A DNA stretch of 64,000 nucleotides from Croceibacterium selenioxidans (GTDB lineage: Bacteria; Pseudomonadota; Alphaproteobacteria; Sphingomonadales; Sphingomonadaceae): contig NZ_JAHFVK010000001.1 in the NCBI RefSeq assembly GCF_018599195.1, positions 124,001 through 188,000 on the forward strand. The letters run 5' to 3'. The notes below the pieces were generated by a model. That model saw nothing but the letters and a program-made list of their open reading frames with translations, ran no database searches and was not told the origin of the DNA. This document shows positions 1 to 8,521 of this stretch, in pieces (the stretch's first letter is position 1; each line of letters begins with the position of its first letter). The position numbers were made by a program, and so were the translations under genes.

Positions 1-868
1 TGCAGCCGCCGTGTCGCGTGCGATGAAGGACGTCGACGTGGTCCACCACAACGCGGCCCTGGTTGCTCAGTCGGCCGCGGGGCAACGGTATTACGAGGTC
101 AATCGCGAAGGCGCGCGCAATGTCGCGTTGGCAGCGGCACGCGGCCAAGTTGGGCACATCATCCACCTCAGCACCACGGCCGTCTATGGGCTGACCGGCC
201 CTGGGGCGATCACTAGCTACGTCGTGCCGCGTCCGATCGAGGACTACGGCCGCTCCAAGCTTGCCGGGGAGAGCGCGATGAAGCGGATCAGCGAGGAAGC
301 CTCGATCCCGCTAACAACTATCCGTCCCAGAGTGACCCTCGGCCCAGGCCGCCTCGGCATCTTCCACATCCTATTCGAATGGATCCGCGACGGGGCCTCC
401 ATTCCGATCATCGGCAATGGGGCGCAGCGACAGCAGTTCATCCACGTCGACGACCTTATCGCGTTCCATTCGCTTGCGTTGAAACGGCGATTGGAGGGCA
501 CTTTCAACGTCGGCACCGACAGCTTCGGAACGCTGCGCCAGGACCTCGAGGGGCTCATCGCGCATGCCGGTAGCGCCTCGCGCGTGCGGCCGCTGCCTGT
601 CTGGCCGGCGGTGCAGTCGCTCCGGGTTCTGCACGCCATGGGTCTTTCAGGGCTGACCCCCTGGCATTACCGGACCTATCATTGCGATTGCTTCTTCGAC
701 ATTCAGCCGCTTCTGGCGCTCGGATGGAAGCCGGCCCATTCCAACGCTTCGATGCTGCGACAAAGTTACGACTGGTTCGTCCAGCATGCGGGACGCGGAG
801 AGGCGGACACCGCTCATCGGGCCCCTCTGCGACAGGGCGTACTTCGACTCCTCAAGACGCTGGCCTGA
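1..868 (+). CDS. NAD-dependent epimerase/dehydratase, 5'-truncated
   Basis: The frame is open from base 2, so the true start and the N-terminal Rossmann GxxGxxG lie outside the window. What remains shows short-chain dehydrogenase features: the S-T-T-A-V-Y-G strand with catalytic Ser/Thr, then the Y-x-x-x-K catalytic pair in D-Y-G-R-S-K-L-A-G-E, then an R-P-R-V-T-L-G-P-G segment typical of extended SDR sugar-nucleotide epimerases. Such enzymes act in the cytoplasm on NDP-sugars or steroid-like substrates; the substrate cannot be told here. The last 17 bases overlap the end of the convergent membrane-protein gene. Nearby glycan-type genes suggest an envelope polysaccharide role (inference). Confidence 0.85.
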   Translation, partial: AAAVSRAMKDVDVVHHNAALVAQSAAGQRYYEVNREGARNVALAAARGQVGHIIHLSTTAVYGLTGPGAITSYVVPRPIEDYGRSKLAGESAMKRISEEASIPLTTIRPRVTLGPGRLGIFHILFEWIRDGASIPIIGNGAQRQQFIHVDDLIAFHSLALKRRLEGTFNVGTDSFGTLRQDLEGLIAHAGSASRVRPLPVWPAVQSLRVLHAMGLSGLTPWHYRTYHCDCFFDIQPLLALGWKPAHSNASMLRQSYDWFVQHAGRGEADTAHRAPLRQGVLRLLKTLA

Positions 869-1874
869 AGACCCGTCTTCCCGATTTTGGCGCCAGAATC
901 AGCCAGCCGATCGCGAACAGAGCGGTCGGCAGCCACAGCAAGAGATGCAGCAGCAAGATCACCGCGGCCGCAAAGTCCCGATCGACTCCGACGGCCTGGA
1001 ATGACAGCACGCCGAAGTAGTCGAAAGACCCGAAGTGCCCTGGCAAGGCGGGGACCAAGGTACCCAGCATTGCGATTGTAAAGGCGAAGAACGGCTTGAG
1101 CCACTCGCTGACCGTTCCATCGAGGCTGACCCAGACCGCCAGGGCGAGCACACTCTCCAGCAGCCAGATAAGCAGCGAGAAAGCGATCAACCGGCTCATG
1201 CGGCTGAGTGTGCCGGCTTCCTTGATGGCATCCGACATCGACGCGATGCCAGCGCCGATAAGCGCGATCGTGCGCCGCCGAGATTGGCGCAAGCGCTCCC
1301 CGAGCCGGCTGAGCGCCAGGGGTGAGAACAGGATCAACACTCCCCCGACGGAGCACGCGATCATAACCCAGCGGAGCCGCTCCAGCACCAGGTCCGAAAC
1401 CTCGGCGTCGATGGCCATCAGCGCCAGGCAGGCCAACAGGACGATCGTAACCAGATCGAGCAGCCGCTCGAGCAGCATAGCGCCGAGGACCCTTCCTAGC
1501 GGGAGGTTCAGGCGATCGTGAAACCAGAAGACACGAAAACCATCACCCAATCGAAACGGAAGGATATCGTTGATTCCAAAGCTCGCGACAAAGGGCGCCA
1601 CGGTGGGAAGGAAGCGAATCTCGTGCCGGGTTCCTTCGAGCAAGAGCTTGAACCGGTAAGCGCGGAGCAGGAAATCGAGCGCGTAGGCGACGAGGCCGAC
1701 GATGAGAGGAGCCACCGCCGCCTTGCCGAAATGGGCGGCCACATCGCGATAATCGACCGATTGCCACAGCACGAACAGTGCGATCGCGCCGAATAGAATT
1801 CCGACTATGGCCTTGAGCCAACGCCAGCCCTTGTTTGCCGAGGAGGCGAACGCGGTATCCCCGGGCACTTCCAT
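852..1874 (-). CDS. Flippase-like (lysylphosphatidylglycerol synthase TM region) membrane protein
   Basis: About 340 residues with at least seven hydrophobic segments, matching the LPG_synthase_TM / UPF0104 (YbhN, AglD) family of integral membrane proteins. Typical signs are an N-terminal W-x-x-V-D-Y segment, a polar loop F-R-L-G-D-G-F-R, and a C-terminal A-L-P-G-H-F-G-S-F-D-Y-F-G glycine-rich stretch. Members are thought to help move or modify lipids or lipid-linked glycans. The ATG at 1874 was chosen because upstream codons fall inside the response regulator gene and give no membrane-protein-like sequence. It starts 2 bp after the regulator stop, so it is the third gene of that operon. The exact substrate is unknown. 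Confidence 0.8.
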   Translation of the reverse strand: MEVPGDTAFASSANKGWRWLKAIVGILFGAIALFVLWQSVDYRDVAAHFGKAAVAPLIVGLVAYALDFLLRAYRFKLLLEGTRHEIRFLPTVAPFVASFGINDILPFRLGDGFRVFWFHDRLNLPLGRVLGAMLLERLLDLVTIVLLACLALMAIDAEVSDLVLERLRWVMIACSVGGVLILFSPLALSRLGERLRQSRRRTIALIGAGIASMSDAIKEAGTLSRMSRLIAFSLLIWLLESVLALAVWVSLDGTVSEWLKPFFAFTIAMLGTLVPALPGHFGSFDYFGVLSFQAVGVDRDFAAAVILLLHLLLWLPTALFAIGWLILAPKSGRRVFRPAS

Positions 1875-1876
1875 CG

Positions 1877-2515
1877 CTAGTCGTCGGTCAACATGTGGTG
1901 TTGCACGAAGAGCGAGGCGAGCATGGTCCGGCTCGAGATGTCGAGCTTGCGATAGATATTGCCCAGGTGGATGCTGACCGTGCCTTCGGCGGAGCCAAGT
2001 TCTGCCGCGATGGAACGGTTGGACAATCCCCGGCACACCAGGCGGGAAATTTCCAGTTCGCGCAAGGTGAGCGTGGCGAGGCGCGCGCTGATGTCGTCGT
2101 CCTCTTCCAATTCGACCTTTTCGAGCAGGTTCTTGGGAAGCCACCGTTCGCCAGCCGCGACTGTCTGGAGGCATTCGAGGAAGTGCTCGGTGGCGTAATC
2201 CTTGGTCAACAAGCCCCAGATCCCATAGGAAAGTGCCTCGGCGACCTTCTTGCCCGGGATGGTGGCGGTGAGGAAAACGACGCGGACTCCCAACCGTTCG
2301 GTATGGACTGCGCGCAGAATGTCGAGGCCGCCGATGTCAGGCATCGACACATCCAGGACGGCGATGTCGGGCCGGAGCTTGCGGATCTGACTCAGCGCCC
2401 GATGGCCGCTGGTAGTGGAATCGAGAATGTCGAATCCGCCGGCTCCCCGCAGCAGGTCGACCAGGCCCTGAAGCAGTAGCGGATGATCGTCGCACAGGAG
2501 GACAGTTCGATTCAT
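1877..2515 (-). CDS. Response regulator, NarL/FixJ (LuxR HTH) type
   Basis: A 212-residue two-domain regulator. Residues 1-120 form a receiver domain with acidic pocket C-D-D-H (D9, D10), phospho-acceptor D55 in V-L-D-V-S-M-P, and K104 in L-T-K-D. Residues about 145-205 form a LuxR-type helix-turn-helix containing L-T-L-R-E-L-E-I and the recognition part E-G-T-V-S-I-H-L-G-N-I-Y-R-K-L. The start codon overlaps the stop of the upstream histidine kinase by 4 bp (ATGA), so kinase and regulator are translationally coupled partners. Likely targets include its own operon; no target site was identified. Confidence 0.93.
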   Translation of the reverse strand: MNRTVLLCDDHPLLLQGLVDLLRGAGGFDILDSTTSGHRALSQIRKLRPDIAVLDVSMPDIGGLDILRAVHTERLGVRVVFLTATIPGKKVAEALSYGIWGLLTKDYATEHFLECLQTVAAGERWLPKNLLEKVELEEDDDISARLATLTLRELEISRLVCRGLSNRSIAAELGSAEGTVSIHLGNIYRKLDISSRTMLASLFVQHHMLTDD

Positions 2516-4158
2516 GCGCGGCCTCGCATCGGAATGTTCATCGTGATTTCCAGGCCCGGAAAGGCGCGGCCAATGGACATGCTCCCGCCAAATTTCTCAA
2601 GCCTTGAGCGCAGCGAACTCGAACCCGTGTCCAGCTTCTCCTCAGCCAAGCCCTTGCCGTCGTCCCTTATCACCAGCGCCAGCTTCTCGGAATCGCCGGA
2701 GAGGCGCACGAGTACCTGCCGCGCCGCGCCGTGCCGAACCGCGTTCGCGGTGGCTTCGGAGACGAGTTGCTCGACATTCTCCAGAACTCCTCGGGGCAGC
2801 TTGGTCGGGAGATCGATCTCTTCGATCTCGACATCGATCGCCCACTGGTTCGCCAGCCGCCCGACCAGGACTCGCAATTCCGAAGCGGCATCGAATGTGT
2901 GACTCGAGCGACGGTCACGCTGGTCTTCAACAAAGTGCCTGATCCGCCGCTGTTGCTCAGCGATCAGCAGTTCGATCTCCCGAAGGACCGGCGTCTGTTC
3001 CGGCAGCGGGACATGCGCATTGCGCAACTTGAGGGTGATCGCCGTCAAGTCCTGGAGGACGCCGTCATGGAGATCCCTTGCGAGCTTCTCCCGCTCTTCG
3101 GATCGCGCGATGTCCGACACTTGGGACACGAGGTCGAACCGTTCCAGTTCTCCCGCGAAATGGGAGGCGATGATCTCCACAAGCGAAAGAGCGTCTTCGG
3201 GCCGGCTGTCGGGATTGGAAATCGCGCAAAGGCCAGTGAACCGCAACGTGTGGAAGCTCGCGGCAATGACTGTCGGCTCCTTTGTAATCGAGGAAGTGCC
3301 GGCGATACCGAGCGCCAGCTTCATTTCCGCAAGGTTTGCCCGGTCGATGAGGCGCGCGCCGCGCGCCGGGAGACGGGCAAACGCATGGGTTTCGACGCTG
3401 CTCCAATAGTTGGGATCGGCGTTGCGATGAATCGACAACTGGCCGCCCTGCCAATGCGCGACGCAACCGCGCGGGCTCTCCTGTTCCCGCCACACGACGA
3501 TCAGTTCCTCACCATCGAGAACGGTCGTGGCATGCCTGCACATTCGGCTCAGCCACGCGTATTGGTCGTAGGCGAGATTGTCGGTCGGCCAGTTTGCCAG
3601 ACTGATCAGCCTGGCACGGCTTTGTTCGCGATAGGCCGCGAAGTATCCCAGCATCGTTGCGAACACCAAGAAATAGGCGCCGCGGACGATCAGGTAATTC
3701 AGCTCCGAGTTCCCATCGAGGATATCGGGAATCCCGATGACCAGCAGCATGACTTCCAGGATAGCGGCCCCGAGGATCGTACCCTTGAGGCCCCAGCGCA
3801 TCGTCATCGCCAGCAGGGGGAACGAGAAGAACGAGAAGAACGGGCTGGTCAGTTCGTTAGAGAGGAAGGCCAGCAATCCGAGAACGAGCGAGTCGATCAG
3901 GTGGACCCATAGGTGGGCGAGGCTGCGCGTCGGTCGATCTATCGGTCTGAGGAGGAGGACCGCCGCGAAAACCGCGTAGGCCGCTAGCAGGGTGCTGACT
4001 TCGTACTGGAATTTGCGGGGTTGGGTCGGGTCCAGGTACATCGCCAGGAGGGCGAACCCCACGGTCACCGCACGTCCGATGCCGATGAGCCTCTCTGGAT
4101 CGGAATACAGCAATGTATTCCGGGTCGAAAGAAAGACCTCGCGCCTTGATCGGGACAT
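2512..4158 (-). CDS. Membrane sensor histidine kinase, NarX/DegS-like (HisKA_3)
   Basis: About 548 residues. The N-terminal 180 residues contain five or six hydrophobic segments forming a membrane sensor, followed by a GAF-like region (about 200-350), then HisKA_3 with phospho-acceptor H364 in A-R-D-L-H-D-G-V-L-Q-D, and a HATPase_c domain with N box (E-A-T-A-N-A-V-R-H-G) and G1 box (D-D-G-K-G-L). The ATG at 4158 is preferred over the upstream ATG because A-A-G-G-A lies 4 bases before it. It is coupled to the LuxR-type regulator downstream. The membrane-embedded sensor plus a flippase-like third gene suggests it watches membrane or envelope lipid state (inference). Confidence 0.9.
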   Translation of the reverse strand: MSRSRREVFLSTRNTLLYSDPERLIGIGRAVTVGFALLAMYLDPTQPRKFQYEVSTLLAAYAVFAAVLLLRPIDRPTRSLAHLWVHLIDSLVLGLLAFLSNELTSPFFSFFSFPLLAMTMRWGLKGTILGAAILEVMLLVIGIPDILDGNSELNYLIVRGAYFLVFATMLGYFAAYREQSRARLISLANWPTDNLAYDQYAWLSRMCRHATTVLDGEELIVVWREQESPRGCVAHWQGGQLSIHRNADPNYWSSVETHAFARLPARGARLIDRANLAEMKLALGIAGTSSITKEPTVIAASFHTLRFTGLCAISNPDSRPEDALSLVEIIASHFAGELERFDLVSQVSDIARSEEREKLARDLHDGVLQDLTAITLKLRNAHVPLPEQTPVLREIELLIAEQQRRIRHFVEDQRDRRSSHTFDAASELRVLVGRLANQWAIDVEIEEIDLPTKLPRGVLENVEQLVSEATANAVRHGAARQVLVRLSGDSEKLALVIRDDGKGLAEEKLDTGSSSLRSRLEKFGGSMSIGRAFPGLEITMNIPMRGRA

Positions 4159-4280
4159 ACGTTCCTTTCCGTGCATTCCGCGGATCGGCAGTCGCGGGTT
4201 AACTCGAATTGGTGCCCTCACGTAGGTCTATTCTCGACTCATCCCAAATAGAAGCACCTGGGATACGCAGGAGACCGGGG

Positions 4281-5642
4281 CTAGGATACCCGGCGCGATG
4301 GGACGCAAAGGATCGCTTCGGTCTGTCCATTTGCGTGACGCAGCTCGAAGTGGCCCTCGTGAGCATCGGCGATTGCCTGGACCACCGCCAGGCCAAGTCC
4401 TTCTCCCGGCTTATCGGTCGCGTTCTCGCCTCGGAAGAACCGCTCGCTTGCGCGCTCCAAAAGGTCTTCGCCAACTTCCGGTCCATTGTTCGCGACCGTG
4501 AAGCAGACTGAACCATCCCTGTCGCAGGCCGAGATTCCGATTTGGGGTTCGGGCCCGCCGTACTTGAGCGCATTGTCGACCAGGTTGCTCAAAGCCTGGA
4601 AGAGCAGGTCCCGGTCACCACCGAACGTCTCGCATGCCCCGTTCTCTATCTTGATCCGACCCTCCAGTTCCTCGGCGGCCGGATCATAGAACTCCTTGAG
4701 ATCCTGAAGCAAAGCGACTGGCGCGATGGGGGTGAAGGCCAGCGAATGCCGTCCGGCCTCGATGCGCGAGATGCGCAGCAGACAGTCGAAGATCGTCCGC
4801 AGCCGCCGCGTCTCGATCCCAATCCTTTTTACCTCCGGATTGGTTTCGCTCGGATACCGCGCCTCCAGCGTTTCCACGTCCGCGAGCAAGCGGGCTAGCG
4901 GTGTCCTCAACTCATGCGCGACATTGTCCGACACCCTTCGAACGGACGCGAAGAGTTCTTCGTTGCGATCGAGCATTTGATTCAGGGTCTGGCTGACTCG
5001 ATCGAAATCGTCGTTGCTGCCGTCGACCGGGACCCTTCCTGCGAGGTCGCCCTCCATGACCTGGGTCGCCGCACGCGAGATTTGCTCCAGTCGCATGCCA
5101 ATCGCGCGGCTGATCAGGCCGCCGCCGAGCAAGCCGAGAACCAGGCTGCTTCCCACCAGCCAAACCATTCCGTTAGCGAGGAGTTCGCGAAGTTCCTCCA
5201 AGTCTTCCGCATCGCGCCCAACCATCAACCTCGCCCCGTTGTCGAACCCGATGTCGAGGGCAAAGGCGTGCTGATCGAACTCGGCGCCTTCGGTATAGAT
5301 GTCCGCCTCGAGGTCGAGCCACTGATCGCCCCGCTCCGAGGGCCAGGTCGGAATGTTGGCGGACTTCAGATCGCCGTCCGGACCGATGAAGACATGAAAC
5401 GCTGCCCTGTCGCCTCGCGCCGCGGCGCGCGCGGCCAACGCTTTTATCAGGGCGGCTTCGCCATCGACCGCGTAGATTTGCTCAAGCTGCAGCGCTTCGC
5501 GCCGGATCTGCTTTCTGAGCGCCTCGTGCGGCCGGTGAACGCTGAAATAGTAGAACGAACCGACCAACAGCCCGATCGAAAGCAGGAAAAGTCCGACGTA
5601 AGTCAGCGCAAGGCGCAGCGAGAAACTGCGGACGTAATTCAT
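4281..5642 (-). CDS. Sensor histidine kinase of OmpR-type two-component pair
   Basis: About 453 residues. A first membrane helix (about 10-32), a periplasmic loop of about 130 residues, a second helix (about 165-187), a HAMP domain, HisKA with H243 in N-V-A-H-E-L-R-T-P-L, and HATPase_c with N-L-V-D-N-A-L-K-Y-G and G-E-G-L-G-L-A-V boxes. The ATG at 5642 overlaps the regulator stop by 4 bp, so the pair is translationally coupled. The layout PepSY protein, regulator, kinase is common in Proteobacteria, where the PepSY protein probably sits in the periplasm as part of the sensing set. The signal is not evident from sequence. Confidence 0.92.
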   Translation of the reverse strand: MNYVRSFSLRLALTYVGLFLLSIGLLVGSFYYFSVHRPHEALRKQIRREALQLEQIYAVDGEAALIKALAARAAARGDRAAFHVFIGPDGDLKSANIPTWPSERGDQWLDLEADIYTEGAEFDQHAFALDIGFDNGARLMVGRDAEDLEELRELLANGMVWLVGSSLVLGLLGGGLISRAIGMRLEQISRAATQVMEGDLAGRVPVDGSNDDFDRVSQTLNQMLDRNEELFASVRRVSDNVAHELRTPLARLLADVETLEARYPSETNPEVKRIGIETRRLRTIFDCLLRISRIEAGRHSLAFTPIAPVALLQDLKEFYDPAAEELEGRIKIENGACETFGGDRDLLFQALSNLVDNALKYGGPEPQIGISACDRDGSVCFTVANNGPEVGEDLLERASERFFRGENATDKPGEGLGLAVVQAIADAHEGHFELRHANGQTEAILCVPSRRVS

Positions 5643-6316
5643 CCCGCGCGAAGCACGTAGCCGCTGCCGCGGACCGTGTGGATCAGCGGCCTTTCGAACT
5701 CGCGGTCGATTTTTTGGCGAAGCTTGCTGATGTGCTGGTCGATCACGTTCGTTTGAGGATCGAAGCTGTAATCCCAGACCTGTTCGAGCAGCATGCTGCG
5801 CGTCACGACGCGCCCGGCGTTTTCCGCCAGGCAAACAAGAATCCGAAACTCCCTTGAAGTCAGGTCGATGCGTCTACCGCCGCGCTGGGCCGTATGCCCC
5901 AGCAGGTCGATCACCAGGTTGTCGATTTCAAACCCGGTGACCGGAGCGTCCGACTGTGGAGCGCGCCGGGCCAGGGCTTCGACACGCGCCAACAATTCGG
6001 ACAGGGCGAAAGGCTTGCCCAGATAATCGTCGCCACCGGCCTTCAGGCCGCGGACGCGCTCGTCGACATCGGCGAGCGCGCTCAGGATCAGAACCGGCGT
6101 CGTGTCACCTGTCGCGCGGAGCGTCTGAAGGATCTTGAGACCATCGACATTGGGCAGCATGCGATCGAGGACTATCACGTCGTAGGTTTCCGAAGTGGCC
6201 TGGATCAATCCGTCCCTGCCGTCATGGCGAACGTCGACCTGGTGACCGGCCTGCCGCAATCCCCCGGCGACGAATTCGGCCACTCGGGTGTCATCCTCGA
6301 TCAGCAGAACCTGCAC
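5639..6316 (-). CDS. Response regulator, OmpR/PhoB type
   Basis: 225 residues with a receiver domain (acidic E7, D8, D9; phospho-acceptor D51 in V-L-D-R-M-L-P; K in L-G-K-P-F) and a C-terminal winged helix (about 128-222) with the R-E-F-R-I-L motif and V-I-D-Q-H-I-S-K-L-R-Q-K-I recognition helix ending in R-G-S-G-Y-V-L. It follows the PepSY gene after 29 bp and overlaps the kinase gene by 4 bp. It resembles QseB/PmrA/TctD-like regulators in overall form; a more exact name is not justified. Confidence 0.94.
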   Translation of the reverse strand: MQVLLIEDDTRVAEFVAGGLRQAGHQVDVRHDGRDGLIQATSETYDVIVLDRMLPNVDGLKILQTLRATGDTTPVLILSALADVDERVRGLKAGGDDYLGKPFALSELLARVEALARRAPQSDAPVTGFEIDNLVIDLLGHTAQRGGRRIDLTSREFRILVCLAENAGRVVTRSMLLEQVWDYSFDPQTNVIDQHISKLRQKIDREFERPLIHTVRGSGYVLRAG

Positions 6317-6345
6317 GGTCTTGATAACTCCTATGGATCCTGACC

Positions 6346-6849
6346 CTAATCGTCCGGAATGAAGTTGAGGCGCTGGCCGGTTACCGGATCGAGGTAAAGC
6401 TTGGTGCGGCCGATCTGGCTGAGAAACTCCACTTCATAATAGGCTGTACCGTCCTCTACGTCGAACGACGCCGAAAGCACCTTGCCTCCGGTGCGACTCT
6501 CAAGTGGGGCGATGATCGACGACAAGCTGCGTGCCCGCTTCAGATAAGCCTCGTTCGATCGGCCGAAAACCTCTTCCCAGAAGTCTCTCATTAACGATGA
6601 GTTTTGCCGCAGTATCTTCCCGTTCCTGGCATCGATGATGTACTCTTCCGACTTCGCGGCGTGAACGACCTCGATTTCGTAGACCGGCGTTTTTCCCCAG
6701 TGGTCCATCTCGACATCGGTCACCTGCCAGTTTCCGCTACGTTCGGCGATCCTTACCGCGTCGAGAACCGAAATCGTTGCCGGCCGCTGTGCGACGGCGG
6801 CGCTCCCGATCGACAATATGACAAAGGCCAGGGGGCCCAGACCCTTCAT
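6346..6849 (-). CDS. Periplasmic PepSY-domain protein
   Basis: 167 residues. A cleavable signal peptide (hydrophobic core to about residue 20, A-V-A-Q cleavage) is followed by two PepSY-like repeats, one around residues 27-80 ending in Y-I-I-D-A-R-N-G-K-I-L and one around 105-163 ending in L-Y-L-D-P-V-T-G-Q-R-L. PepSY modules are thought to inhibit or sense periplasmic activities. It is first in the PepSY-regulator-kinase operon, so it may be both a target and an accessory sensor of the pair. Its promoter must lie in the 170-bp divergent gap to the nucleotidyltransferase gene. Confidence 0.85.
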   Translation of the reverse strand: MKGLGPLAFVILSIGSAAVAQRPATISVLDAVRIAERSGNWQVTDVEMDHWGKTPVYEIEVVHAAKSEEYIIDARNGKILRQNSSLMRDFWEEVFGRSNEAYLKRARSLSSIIAPLESRTGGKVLSASFDVEDGTAYYEVEFLSQIGRTKLYLDPVTGQRLNFIPDD

Positions 6850-6942
6850 GCGTGCTTCTCCGTCCTGCGTCGACCGGGCGGCGTAGAGATTGAGCGTGAG
6901 CTCCAGCTTATCGTTGGATTTGGATTCCTACATACTTGCGAC

Positions 6943-6965
6943 GCCCATCCCGGCCAAAGATGGGC
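6943..6965. promoter_or_regulatory. Inverted repeat in divergent promoter region
   Basis: A perfect 7-bp inverted repeat (GCCCATC at 6943-6949 and GATGGGC at 6959-6965, 9-bp spacer) sits between the divergent PepSY operon and nucleotidyltransferase operon. It could be an operator for either side or a 5'-leader hairpin. There is no direct evidence of a binding protein. Confidence 0.3.
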
Positions 6966-7019
6966 GAAAATAAATGTTGCGCCCATACCGATCCAAGGGG
7001 CTTCTGAAATGAGCGACGC

Positions 7020-7847
7020 ATGGAATTGCGTCCCGTTACGGCAGCGAGCGCCAGCGCACAGACGACGCGGTGGCATGCCATACTTCTCGCTGGCGACAGG
7101 CCGGGGGGCGATCCTCTTGCGCATGCTTTCGGTGTGGCCTCCAAATCCTTGGTCCCGCTCGGCGGAAAGCCGATGCTGGCGCACGTGTTGCAAACGTTGC
7201 TTGCGCATCCGCAGATCGGGGATGTCTTCGTCCTCGCCCAGGATCCCGAACTATTGTTCGAAAATCCGGCGCTCAGTTCGTTTCTGGCAGACCCGCGTGT
7301 TCGTCTGGAGACTTCGGGTTCGGGCATCGCCAGCTCCATCGAAGGGACGCTGCAGCGGCAATGGCTCGATTGGCCGGTCTTGATCACGACTTCGGATCAC
7401 GTGCTGCTCGACAAGGGGACGCTCGACTGGTTCTTCGACCACTCGGCTGATTGCGACGTGGCGGTCGGGATGGTGGACAGCCATGCCTTCGTGGCGGACG
7501 CGCTCGAGACCAAGAGAACCTGGCTGCGCTTCCGCGACGTTGACGTCACGGGCGCCAACCTCTTCGCGTTGAATTCGCGATCGGTGTTCCCGGCCCTGCA
7601 ATACTGGCGATCGCTCGAGGCCAATCGCAAGAAGCCCTGGCGCATGGCTTGGAAGCTTGGGCCGACTCTCCTGGTGAGCTTCCTTCTGCGGCGGCTGACG
7701 CTGATCGAGGCCTTCGGGGCCGCGGGCCGGAAGCTGGGCGTCGAGGCGCGTCCGGTTCGAATTCCATTCGCGCGAGCCGGGGTAGACGTTGACAAGCTGG
7801 CGGATCACTCGTTGGTAGAAAGCATGCTAGCCCGCCAGCTCCAATGA
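7020..7847 (+). CDS. MobA-like nucleotidyltransferase
   Basis: 275 residues. The N-terminal half shows the NTP-transferase signature A-I-L-L-A-G-D-R-P-G-G-D-P with a later K-S-L-V-P-L-G-G-K-P-M, which bind the nucleotide and its phosphates, and an acidic T-T-S-D-H motif that would bind metal. These enzymes join an NTP to a phosphorylated sugar or alcohol. The first in-frame start after a stop is the ATG used; its Shine-Dalgarno is weak. It overlaps the next gene by 4 bp. The neighbours (HAD phosphatase, CDP-glycerol-transferase-like enzyme) suggest it makes a CDP-activated polyol or alcohol, but the substrate is inferred only. Confidence 0.8.
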   Translation: MELRPVTAASASAQTTRWHAILLAGDRPGGDPLAHAFGVASKSLVPLGGKPMLAHVLQTLLAHPQIGDVFVLAQDPELLFENPALSSFLADPRVRLETSGSGIASSIEGTLQRQWLDWPVLITTSDHVLLDKGTLDWFFDHSADCDVAVGMVDSHAFVADALETKRTWLRFRDVDVTGANLFALNSRSVFPALQYWRSLEANRKKPWRMAWKLGPTLLVSFLLRRLTLIEAFGAAGRKLGVEARPVRIPFARAGVDVDKLADHSLVESMLARQLQ

Positions 7848-8518
7848 TCGAGCTTTCGATTTTCGACGTCGACCGCACGATTACGCGGAAGCCGACGTAC
7901 AGCCTGTTCCTGTTGCACGCGATGCGGCGGCATGCGCCCTGGAGGGTCATTCTCACGCCGATCCTGATCCCGGCAGCGCTGGCCTATGCCGGGGGGCTGA
8001 TCACCCGCACCCGCATGAAGGAATGCATGCATTGGGTCGCACTGGGTCGATCCCTGGCGGGCGAAGAGGCGGAGATCCTGGCAGAGGAGTTCGCCACCGA
8101 GCTATATCGCGACGGCCTCTATCCCCAAGCCATCGAGCGGATCGAGGCCGAACGGAAGGCCGGGCGTACGGTCGTGCTCGCGACGGCAGCTCCCTCGCTC
8201 TATATCGCGCCGCTGGCTAAGCACCTGGCGATCGCCGATGTCGTGGCCACCGGGGCCCTCCGTCGCGGAGACATTCTGACGCATCGGATCGCGGGCACCA
8301 ATTGCTACGGCGCGCATAAGCTCACGATGATCATCGATGCGTTGGAGGCAAGAAAGATCGATCGGGCGAAGGCGCATGTCAGGTTCTTCACCGATCATGC
8401 ATCGGACAGGGACGTCTGCGAATGGGCCGACGAGGCCTTTGCGGTCAATCCTTCGCCCAAGATGCTCGCGCTCGCACAGTTGAAGGGCTGGCCTGTTATC
8501 GATTGGCGGACCGCGTGA
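7844..8518 (+). CDS. HAD-IB family phosphatase
   Basis: 224 residues. HAD motif I is the D-V-D-R-T sequence near residue 8 (normally D-x-D-x-T), motif II the T in L-A-T-A-A-P, and motif IV the late acidic F-T-D-H-A-S-D sequence, so all catalytic groups are present. The family includes phosphoserine phosphatase-like and PgpC-like lipid-phosphate phosphatases. A hydrophobic stretch around residues 30-50 could favour membrane contact, as in PgpC. Start overlaps the upstream stop (ATGA). In this cassette it probably removes phosphate from a polyol or lipid intermediate (inference). Confidence 0.82.
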   Translation: MIELSIFDVDRTITRKPTYSLFLLHAMRRHAPWRVILTPILIPAALAYAGGLITRTRMKECMHWVALGRSLAGEEAEILAEEFATELYRDGLYPQAIERIEAERKAGRTVVLATAAPSLYIAPLAKHLAIADVVATGALRRGDILTHRIAGTNCYGAHKLTMIIDALEARKIDRAKAHVRFFTDHASDRDVCEWADEAFAVNPSPKMLALAQLKGWPVIDWRTA

Positions 8519-8521
8519 CTG

